From an uncultured Elusimicrobium sp. (GTDB lineage: Bacteria > Elusimicrobiota > Endomicrobiia > Endomicrobiales > Endomicrobiaceae), in NCBI GenBank assembly GCA_902761395.1, contig CACWKJ010000098.1:1-5579 (forward strand): a stretch of DNA of 5,579 nt, in the 5' to 3' direction. The notes under the pieces are model-generated. The model made no database searches and was not told where the DNA came from. It saw nothing but the letters and a program-made list of their open reading frames with translations. Of this stretch, positions 1 through 4,656 are shown piece by piece; the stretch's first letter is position 1, and every line of letters begins with the position of its first letter. The position numbers and the translations under genes were made by a program.

Positions 1-362
<362 letters not shown>

Positions 363-376
<14 letters not shown>

Positions 377-393
377 AAAATTTTATAGAGTTT
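363..393 (-). other. Hairpin joining leader to the 16S 5' end
   Basis: On the plus strand AAACTCT (363-369) is complementary to AGAGTTT (387-393), and ATAAAA (372-377) to TTTTAT (381-386). There is a two-base bulge (370-371) and a three-base loop (378-380). In the pre-rRNA this 13-pair hairpin would sequester the AGAGUUU at the start of mature 16S, which in the finished ribosome forms helix 1 and the central pseudoknot. It could be a transient folding chaperone or processing signal. The pairing is seen directly; the role is inference. Confidence 0.5.
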
Positions 394-419
394 TGCTTAA
401 GCTCTTAATTACATTAATA

Positions 420-439
420 ATATATGTTTAAACATATAT
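420..439. repeat. Perfect 20-bp palindrome in the rRNA leader
   Basis: The 20 bases centred on GTTTAAAC read identically on both strands (ATATAT and ATATAT flank the core). As RNA it could form a weak A/U stem; as DNA it could be a dyad for a regulator. It lies ~45-60 bases upstream of the mature 16S end, in the leader. No known operator is recognised. Confidence 0.45.
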
Positions 440-510
440 AAACTACAAAAAAAACAACTAGACCCTTAAATTGCTTGATTGCCCCTTTTACAGGACACTC
501 ATCTGCATAT

Positions 511-529
511 TATTCAGTTATCAAAGACC
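511..529 (-). promoter_or_regulatory. boxA-like antitermination element of the rRNA leader
   Basis: Read on the minus strand from 529 to 511, the sequence GGTCTTTGATAACTGAATA closely resembles the Firmicutes rrn boxA region (TGTTCTTTGAAAACTGAATA type). It lies downstream of the last promoter and of a stem-loop, which is where NusB/NusE recruitment for rRNA antitermination is expected. Similarity was judged by eye. Confidence 0.5.
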
Positions 530-540
530 TTTTTTGAGAG

Positions 541-583
541 AAAAAAAACCGTCGTTCTTTGCATCTCGTCTTTCAGCAAAGAA
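541..583 (-). promoter_or_regulatory. Stem-loop followed by T8 tract in rRNA leader
   Basis: Arms TTCTTTGC (555-562) and GCAAAGAA (576-583) pair perfectly over 8 bp with a 13-base loop. In the minus-strand transcript six bases (GACGGC-type spacer, 549-554) separate the stem from eight consecutive U (541-548). The shape is that of a weak intrinsic terminator or attenuator, but the stem has only two G-C pairs and a gap before the U tract. It may instead be the boxB-like part of an antitermination site, as a boxA-like element follows 12 bases further on. The upstream arm also starts with a boxA-like TTCTTTG. Confidence 0.4.
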
Positions 584-708
584 TTTTCTCTGCATATATA
601 TTAGTTGGGTGCTTCATTATTTCCAGAAGACTTATTTACCCGTACTATTAATTACTACTACTTAAAAGGTTACTGCTAAAAACTACTAAAAGATCAATTC
701 TGCTTTTA

Positions 709-737
709 CTTATACCACAAATTAAAAATTTTGTCAA
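709..737 (-). promoter_or_regulatory. rRNA promoter P1 (closest to 16S)
   Basis: On the minus strand the -35 box TTGACA (737-732) is a perfect consensus match. A 17-bp spacer follows, then the -10 box TATAAG (714-709), preceded by TGG, an extended -10. The start point should be near 701-702, giving a leader of about 325 nt. Unlike the distal promoters, no TTGCAA hairpin follows. Confidence 0.8.
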
Positions 738-758
738 GTATTTTTTCAAAGCCCCAAA

Positions 759-787
759 GTTATACCAAACTTTTTAAAATTTGTCAA
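759..787 (-). promoter_or_regulatory. rRNA promoter P2
   Basis: The minus strand has TTGACA (787-782), a 17-bp spacer, and TATAAC (764-759) preceded by TGG. The -10 box is 50 bp upstream of that of P1, and the start point is predicted near 751-752. The AAAAAAAAG run just upstream (near 792-799) is UP-element-like. Confidence 0.78.
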
Positions 788-864
788 GTACTTTTTTTTC
801 TTTTGTACTTTGTTATTTCAAATTTTTAAAAAGAACATTGCAATTCCGATTTGCAATGGGCATA

Positions 865-893
865 CTTATATCACACTTTTAAAAATTTGTCAA
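865..893 (-). promoter_or_regulatory. rRNA promoter P3 (repeat copy A)
   Basis: The minus strand has TTGACA (893-888), a 17-bp spacer, and TATAAG (870-865) preceded by TGA (extended -10). This copy differs from P4 at one base in the shared 89 bp: the plus-strand t at 871, where copy B has c. A-rich blocks upstream of the -35 (897-920) look like an UP element. Downstream come the TTGCAA hairpin (838-856) and a boxA-like TGTTCTTTTTAAAAA (837-823). Confidence 0.82.
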
Positions 894-993
894 GCGGAAA
901 ATTTATTCTTCAAATTTTCATTGAACAATTAATTTATTTCATCAACTATTTTTAAAAGAACTTTTTTTGCAATTCCGATTTGCAATGGGCATA

Positions 994-1022
994 CTTATAC
1001 CACACTTTTAAAAATTTGTCAA
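994..1022 (-). promoter_or_regulatory. rRNA promoter P4 (repeat copy B)
   Basis: The minus strand has TTGACA (1022-1017), a 17-bp spacer, and TATAAG (999-994) with extended -10 TGG, exactly 129 bp from P3. The predicted start near 986-987 would put the TTGCAA-N7-TTGCAA hairpin (967-985) at the extreme 5' end of the RNA. It is followed by GTTCTTTTAAAA (961-950), a boxA-like stretch. Confidence 0.82.
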
Positions 1023-1122
1023 GCGGAAAATTTATTCTTCAAATTTTCATTGAACGGTTGACTTAATTTTCTCGACTTCATTTAAAAGAACTTTTTTGCA
1101 ATTCCGATTTGCAATGGGCATA

Positions 1123-1151
1123 CTTATACCACACTTTTAAAAATTTGTCAA
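1123..1151 (-). promoter_or_regulatory. rRNA promoter P5 (most distal, repeat copy C)
   Basis: The minus strand has TTGACA (1151-1146), a 17-bp spacer, and TATAAG (1128-1123) with extended -10 TGG, again exactly 129 bp from the next copy. The hairpin lies at 1096-1114 and the boxA-like GTTCTTTTAAA at 1091-1081. The sequence upstream of its -35 (1152-1175) is not part of the repeat and abuts the divergent U32 promoter, so the two may compete for RNA polymerase. Confidence 0.8.
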
Positions 1152-1195
1152 GCCCTAAAAAGCAATTATCAATTATTAATTTCGGAATAAATTGC

Positions 1196-1201
1196 TATAA
1201 T
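1196..1201 (+). promoter_or_regulatory. Extended -10 promoter of the U32 operon, leaderless start
   Basis: TATAAT at 1196-1201 is a perfect -10 box preceded by TGC (1193-1195), an extended -10. The -35 position at 17-bp spacing (TTATTA, 1173-1178) matches poorly, as extended -10 promoters allow. The predicted start is around 1207-1209, two to four bases before the ATG at 1211. No Shine-Dalgarno stands before that ATG. The promoter faces away from the rRNA promoters. Confidence 0.6.
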
Positions 1202-1210
1202 ATATACGTT

Positions 1211-2458
1211 ATGGAGAATTTCAAATCTGAACTTTTACTGCCTGCAGGGTCTTTATCGAGATTAAAAACAGCAATCTTATACGGAGCGGATGCTGTTTAT
1301 TCCGGTACTCCGGACTTATCTTTGAGAGCAAGATCTTCTTTCCCGTTGGAAGAACTTAAAGAAGGAATAGAGTTAGTTCACAATGCAAACAAGAAAATTT
1401 ATCTCACATTAAATTTATTTTCTCATAATAAAGATATAGAAAAATTATCTGTATTTGTTAATACCATAAAAGAATTAAACCCCGACGGAATTATAATTTC
1501 GGATCCGGGAGTATTTCAATTTGTGCACGACAGAATTCCTAATATTCCTTTACACATATCTACACAAGCAAATGTTTCTTCTTATCTTACGGTAGACTTT
1601 TGGAAAAAGATGGGAGCTACACAATGTGTATTATCAAGAGAAACTTCTTTTAATGAAATAGTGGAAATAAAACAAAAATGTCGTGACATAAAAATAGAAA
1701 TGTTTATACACGGTGCAATGTGTATCAGTTATTCGGGCAGATGTCTTATTTCCGCATTTATGGCTTCAAGAAGCGCAAACCAGGGAGCATGCGCACATTC
1801 CTGCAGATGGAAATATAAAATGTATCTCGAAGAAGAAGAAAGGCCCGGCAATTTTTATCCGATAGAAGAAGATGATAAAGGAACATATTTTTTTAATTCT
1901 AAAGATTTATGTTTAATGCCGAAGCTTGATAAAATTTTACAGGCAAAAATAGACTCCTTAAAAATCGAAGGCAGAACAAAAACGGAATATTATGTTGCAC
2001 AAACAGCAAGAATTTACAGAAAAGCAATTGATGACTATTACAAAAATCCCGAAAACTGGGACTATACAATATATATGAAAGAACTTGAAACTTTACAAAA
2101 CAGAAGATACACATTAGGCTTTTTTAACGGAATACCGGATAACAGCGCACAAGATTATAACGATACTTCCAGCAAAAGCGATTACCGAAATTGCGGAGTC
2201 GTGAGAGAAATTAATGACAATAAAATAACTCTTGAGTTAAGACATAAATTATCAAAAGGTGATGAATTTGATTTGTTGTCTCCTTATCAATTTGAACCTT
2301 ACAAAATAAAATTGGGTGATATTCAAATCGCAAATTCAAGAAAAGTTGTTGATACAATTTCCCCCGGTCAAGTTAACCAGGCAATAGTTATTTCCGTACC
2401 CGAACAAGATATAAAACTTTTCCCGAAATATACCATAGCCAGAATAAAAATCAAATGA
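1211..2458 (+). CDS. U32 family protein, TrhP/YegQ-like, with U32 C-terminal domain
   Basis: This 415-aa protein belongs to the U32 'collagenase/peptidase' family, several members of which are now known as Fe-S enzymes of RNA or ubiquinone hydroxylation (TrhP/YegQ on tRNA U34, RlhA on 23S rRNA, UbiU/UbiV). Visible are the N-terminal ELLLPAGS...AILYGADAVYSG barrel start (residues 7-32) and the U32 signature EMFIHGAMC...GRCLIS (163-181). The cysteines C171, C178, C194 and C234 match the spacing of the [4Fe-4S] ligands I recall for UbiU. The KIEGR motif is at 251-255 and a C-terminal beta domain at about 328-415. The size and C-terminal domain fit the TrhP/YegQ branch better than RlhA (longer) or UbiU/V (shorter). 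The start at 1211 is chosen because family homology begins there; an in-frame ATG at 1109 would run the gene across the P5 rRNA promoter. It is the first gene of the operon and its TGA overlaps the next ATG by 4 bases. Exact substrate unknown. Confidence 0.9.
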   Translation: MENFKSELLLPAGSLSRLKTAILYGADAVYSGTPDLSLRARSSFPLEELKEGIELVHNANKKIYLTLNLFSHNKDIEKLSVFVNTIKELNPDGIIISDPGVFQFVHDRIPNIPLHISTQANVSSYLTVDFWKKMGATQCVLSRETSFNEIVEIKQKCRDIKIEMFIHGAMCISYSGRCLISAFMASRSANQGACAHSCRWKYKMYLEEEERPGNFYPIEEDDKGTYFFNSKDLCLMPKLDKILQAKIDSLKIEGRTKTEYYVAQTARIYRKAIDDYYKNPENWDYTIYMKELETLQNRRYTLGFFNGIPDNSAQDYNDTSSKSDYRNCGVVREINDNKITLELRHKLSKGDEFDLLSPYQFEPYKIKLGDIQIANSRKVVDTISPGQVNQAIVISVPEQDIKLFPKYTIARIKIK

Positions 2459-2670
2459 AACAAATTTTAATTTTATTATCCGCAGTTATCTTTATATTTA
2501 TATGTATGGAAGTTTTGTTACAAACAAACTATTATGTGATTTTATATTTCAATAAAATATATAATAAAGATGTTTCCGTTGTTCAAACAAAATACAAATT
2601 AAAAACAGTGGAAACTTTTATGAATATTAATGATTACATAAAAAACAAATCTGTAAAATTGGTAAAGTAA
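2455..2670 (+). CDS. Small single-pass membrane protein, unknown function
   Basis: This 71-aa reading frame is not a recognised family. Residues 3-29 form one strongly hydrophobic stretch (ILILLSAVIFIFICMEVLL) after a short Met-Lys-Gln start, consistent with a signal anchor. It has no signal-peptidase I or lipobox site that I can see. The remaining ~40 residues are polar, lysine-rich and probably outside the membrane (YKLKTVETFMNINDYIKNK). It is believed real because its ATG overlaps the U32 stop (ATGA, 2455-2458) and its TAA touches the next ATG, the pattern of a translationally coupled operon. There is no Shine-Dalgarno, so coupling to U32 translation probably sets its expression. The start is fixed by that overlap. 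It might be an assembly or anchoring partner of a neighbour; this is speculation. Confidence 0.65.
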   Translation: MKQILILLSAVIFIFICMEVLLQTNYYVILYFNKIYNKDVSVVQTKYKLKTVETFMNINDYIKNKSVKLVK

Positions 2671-2943
2671 ATGTCTTGTTTAAAACTTGATTTACATGAT
2701 ATTTTTAATAAAGGTAAAGAAATTGATAAAGCTCTGAATGATATAATTCAACAAGCTGTCAATAAAAAAATAGATATCGTTGAAATAATACCCGGTAAAG
2801 GAACGGGACAGTTAAAAAAGAAAGTTATAAGATTTTTGAACGAGCCGAATATAAAAAATTGTTACAGCAGATACAAAACCGATAACATAAATTTTGGTAA
2901 AATATATGTATATTTCAATCATAAGAAATTGGAGAAAAAATAA
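2671..2943 (+). CDS. Stand-alone Smr-domain protein
   Basis: The 90-aa protein is essentially one Smr (small MutS-related) domain, the module found at the C-terminus of MutS2 and as free-standing proteins that bind or nick nucleic acid. The LDLH motif is at residues 6-9, a helical stretch (KGKEIDKALNDIIQQAV) at 14-30, and the conserved glycine loop PGKGTGQLKKKV at 41-52. A final beta strand FGKIYVYF lies at 75-82. In canonical Smr domains the loop reads HGxGxG; here P41 replaces the histidine. I recall a stand-alone subfamily with the same PGKG loop, so this may be a subgroup mark rather than damage. It begins directly after the previous TAA with no gap and no good Shine-Dalgarno, so translation is probably coupled. 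Substrate (DNA or RNA) is not determinable; beside a U32 protein an RNA role is possible. Confidence 0.85.
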   Translation: MSCLKLDLHDIFNKGKEIDKALNDIIQQAVNKKIDIVEIIPGKGTGQLKKKVIRFLNEPNIKNCYSRYKTDNINFGKIYVYFNHKKLEKK

Positions 2944-3396
2944 ATGAAGAATTTTATCGTTGTGATTTTAATAAATATGTTTGCTTTGTTTATTGTGTCC
3001 GGAATTTTTAACGGAATTGAAATCTCAAGTTGGCAGGCATTAATTGTTTCTGCAATAATATTATCTTTGATAAACATTTATCTAAAACCCATTATAAAAA
3101 TAATAATGTTACCGGTAAATTTTTTCACTTTGGGACTTTTTACATTATTTATAAATGCTTTCTTGTTAAATATTGTAGAGTATTTAGTAAAAGGATTTTA
3201 TATAAAAGATTTTGCAACCGCGTTTTTCGGTGCATTAATGTTAAGTATAATTTATTTAATAGTTGAAAGATTTGTTATAGTCAGAGACAAAACTTTCTAT
3301 AACTCATCGGAACCTAAAGTTCACTATAAAGAATCTTTGGATAACGAAAATGTTATAGATGTAGAAGGGAAATACGAAGACAAAAAAGATAATTGA
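2944..3396 (+). CDS. PF04020-type four-helix membrane protein (YvlD / phage-holin IV family)
   Basis: This 150-aa integral membrane protein resembles the 'phage holin family 4' / YvlD group, chromosomal proteins of mostly unknown function despite the name. Four hydrophobic segments are seen at about residues 3-23, 30-47, 54-83 and 91-113. The family hallmark is present at 48-73: LKPI, then a proline-containing MLPVNF, then TLGLF and an INAF end. The first ~113 residues match the usual family length. The extra tail (114-150) is charged, ends in KYEDKKDN and is probably cytoplasmic. GGAG at 2931-2934 lies nine bases before the ATG and supports this start, which touches the Smr stop codon. Nothing around it is phage-like, so a lysis role is unlikely. 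A role in envelope homeostasis is only family-level inference. Confidence 0.87.
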   Translation: MKNFIVVILINMFALFIVSGIFNGIEISSWQALIVSAIILSLINIYLKPIIKIIMLPVNFFTLGLFTLFINAFLLNIVEYLVKGFYIKDFATAFFGALMLSIIYLIVERFVIVRDKTFYNSSEPKVHYKESLDNENVIDVEGKYEDKKDN

Positions 3397-3401
3397 TAAT
3401 T

Positions 3402-3407
3402 TATAAT
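3402..3407 (+). promoter_or_regulatory. Possible internal promoter before the HD gene (weak)
   Basis: TATAAT stands in the 55-bp gap between the PF04020 gene and the HD gene. The -35 region is poor (AAGACA at 3377-3382 with a long 19-bp spacer). In AT-rich DNA a -10 match alone means little, but this is the only gap in the operon large enough for an internal promoter. Confidence 0.25.
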
Positions 3408-3451
3408 GTACAATTTGTAATAAATGGAAATAATATATCGGAGTAAATATA

Positions 3452-4513
3452 ATGATAACTAAACAACTTATTGAAAGAATATTTTCGGCAGCAAATATTT
3501 TAAGATGGAACGATCATATAAGACCGTTTGATTTTTTTGAAATAGATAAACAGGCACATAAAATGATTATTGCATATATAATTGCAAAATTTGATGAAGA
3601 AGAAAACAAAAAAATTGATTGGTTTAAACTTATCGAAGGCGGAATATTTGAATTCTTTCACAGAACAATGCTTACCGATTTGAAACCTGAAGTTTACCAT
3701 GAAATAATGTCAAAAAAGAAAAAAGAATTAAACAAGTGGGTATTGGAAAATCTTATTGAAGATGTTTCAAAAATAGGTCCTGAATTTTTAAAAAGGTTGG
3801 AACTTTATTTATTTGATGATGAATATGCAAAATATGAGAAAAGGATTCTTGCTGCTTCTCATGAATTTTCTACAAGATGGGAATTCGGCGTAATTTATCC
3901 GTTGAACCAAATGCTTTACGGTATACACAGAACAAAAGAAACCGTTGAAAACTGTGTATCGAAATATCAAGATTTTGCAGGTGTAAAAAATCTTGTAATG
4001 AATAAAAAATATTACGGTTTTCTTGATTTGTGCGGTCAGTTAAGATTTCAACAAAGATGGGCACAATCTTTCAGGCAACCAAAAACTTCCGTTTTGGGAC
4101 ATATGTTTATAGTTGCAATATTTGCATATTTATATTCTCTTAAAATGAATGTTTGCGAAAAAAGATGTTATAACAATTTCTTTTCATCCTTGTTTCACGA
4201 CTTACCGGAAATTTTAACTAAAGATATAATAAGTCCGGTAAAATCTTCGGTGGAAGGGCTTGAAGATATAATAAAAGAATTTGAAAAGAAACAAGTTGAA
4301 AACAGAATTTTGCCTTTACTTCCGGAAACTTGGCATTTTGAAATGAAATATTTTATAGAAAATGAGTTTGCAAACAGGGTTGTGGAAAACAATGAAATTA
4401 AGTTTGTAGATACAATTGAAGATAAATACAATAAAAATGAGTTCAATGCAACAGACGGTGAATTGGTAGAAGTTTGCGATAAATTATCTGCGATAAATTA
4501 TCTGCATATATAG
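3452..4513 (+). CDS. Double HD-domain phosphohydrolase (YfbR-like), C-terminus frameshifted
   Basis: The open frame encodes 353 aa, with GGAG at 3440-3443 eight bases before the ATG. Two HD-type modules are visible. The first is degenerate: H36 in KQAHKM and H70-R71 in FFHRTMLTDLKP, with R in place of the metal-binding D. The second looks intact: R208, H217 in SVLGH, H249-D250 and E253 in FHDLPEILTKD, SPVK at 261-264, and the final metal aspartate D343 in VCDKLSA. This H...HD...D set and the HDxxE motif are those of YfbR-type dNMP 5'-nucleotidases, so hydrolysis of a nucleotide phosphate with a divalent metal is likely. The C-terminus (AINYLHI, then TAG) is abnormal. A 14-bp tandem duplication at 4478-4505 shifts the frame, and removing one copy restores a 396-aa protein that continues to 4656. 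The metal ligands survive but the last ~50 residues are lost, so activity is uncertain. Confidence 0.85.
   Translation: MITKQLIERIFSAANILRWNDHIRPFDFFEIDKQAHKMIIAYIIAKFDEEENKKIDWFKLIEGGIFEFFHRTMLTDLKPEVYHEIMSKKKKELNKWVLENLIEDVSKIGPEFLKRLELYLFDDEYAKYEKRILAASHEFSTRWEFGVIYPLNQMLYGIHRTKETVENCVSKYQDFAGVKNLVMNKKYYGFLDLCGQLRFQQRWAQSFRQPKTSVLGHMFIVAIFAYLYSLKMNVCEKRCYNNFFSSLFHDLPEILTKDIISPVKSSVEGLEDIIKEFEKKQVENRILPLLPETWHFEMKYFIENEFANRVVENNEIKFVDTIEDKYNKNEFNATDGELVEVCDKLSAINYLHI
4478..4505. repeat. 14-bp tandem duplication breaking the HD gene
   Basis: The unit GATAAATTATCTGC occurs at 4478-4491 and again, unchanged, at 4492-4505; the preceding TGC (4475-4477) extends the match. Fourteen is not a multiple of three, so it causes a +2 shift and a TAG at 4511-4513. 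With one unit the frame reads through VCDKLSAYIEASLALRYGI, which fits the expected HD-family C-terminus. Confidence 0.95.
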
Positions 4514-4656
4514 AAGCATCTTTAGCTTTAAGATATGGTATTCATTCCGATATGTTAAACAAATCAAAAATGAAACTATACAATAAATTTGCAAATATAA
4601 AAATTGCAAATTTAACATTTAAAGATGTGTTTGATTATTTTAAAGAAGAAAATTAA
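4514..4656 (+). pseudogene. Out-of-frame 3' tail of the HD-domain gene
   Basis: Read in the frame that starts at the second repeat unit (GAT at 4492), the sequence codes without a stop to TAA at 4654-4656. It gives DKLSAYIEASLALRYGI followed by a lysine-rich helix-forming stretch and a FKDVFDYFKEEN end, 54 residues in all. The first residues repeat the DKLSA encoded by the upstream frame, so this is the displaced end of the same gene. It has no start codon or ribosome binding site of its own at a sensible place. Its TAA overlaps the end of the convergent penicillin-binding protein gene. It is either a true recent frameshift, a reversible slippage variant, or an assembly error. Confidence 0.8.
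4584..4614. repeat. 11-bp perfect inverted repeat near convergent gene ends
   Basis: TAAATTTGCAA (4584-4594) and TTGCAAATTTA (4604-4614) are exact complements with a 9-base loop. It lies ~40 bp before the convergent stop codons. It lacks a G-C rich stem and a following T run in either direction, so it is not a standard intrinsic terminator. It may still slow or mark the 3' ends of both transcripts. Confidence 0.5.

Larger units (their letters stand above)
377..702 (-). other. rRNA operon leader (transcribed spacer upstream of 16S)
   Basis: This stretch has no credible protein gene and lies between the most proximal rRNA promoter (-10 box at 709-714) and the mature 16S 5' end, so it should be the pre-rRNA leader, about 325 nt long. 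In the direction of transcription it holds a hairpin with an 8-T tract (541-583), a boxA-like element (511-529), a segment resembling a rRNA flank (461-479), a perfect 20-bp palindrome (420-439) and a hairpin that reaches into the 16S 5' end (363-393). This order (stem-loop, then boxA, then the rRNA) resembles antitermination leaders of bacterial rrn operons. Short plus-strand reading frames here show no family resemblance and no ribosome binding site. Confidence 0.75.
838..1153. repeat. Direct repeat array, 129-bp period, three promoter copies
   Basis: Three copies of one block are visible: A at 838-926 and B at 967-1055 (89 bp, one mismatch, at 871 versus 1000), and C at 1096-1153 (58 bp, the same block cut short at the U32 promoter side). 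Start-to-start spacing is exactly 129 bp both times. The 40-bp linkers (927-966, 1056-1095) have diverged except for the shared TTTAAAAGAAC plus T-run at one end. Each block contains one minus-strand promoter plus the initially transcribed hairpin, so the repeat multiplies rRNA promoters. The near-identity suggests recent duplication, homogenisation or selection. Confidence 0.9.

Noticed and set aside
471..665. 64-codon plus-strand frame in the rRNA leader
   Set aside because: No ribosome binding site, no recognisable protein pattern, and it is antisense to the rRNA leader with its hairpin and boxA-like element.
1058..1086. Plus-strand TTGACT ... TTTAAA promoter-like pair in a repeat linker
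   Set aside because: The -10 match is poor, the other linker lacks it, and the extended -10 at 1193-1201 explains the U32 operon better.
838..1153. Repeat array considered as CRISPR
   Set aside because: Repeat units are 89 bp with 40-bp linkers, carry promoters, number only two and a half, and no cas genes are near.
1109..1210. N-terminal extension of the U32 frame to an ATG at 1109
   Set aside because: It would place coding sequence over the repeat and the P5 rRNA promoter, has no family similarity, and U32 homology starts at 1211.
2944..3396. Holin-like protein as sign of a prophage
   Set aside because: The PF04020 family is mostly chromosomal and no phage gene, integrase or attachment site is visible.
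3500..4446. Minus-strand frames opposite the HD gene (3500-3700, 3870-4064, 4195-4446)
   Set aside because: They are antisense shadows of a clear plus-strand coding sequence with conserved motifs.
4584..4614. Inverted repeat as an intrinsic terminator
   Set aside because: The stem is A/T-rich with few G-C pairs and there is no T run after it on either strand.
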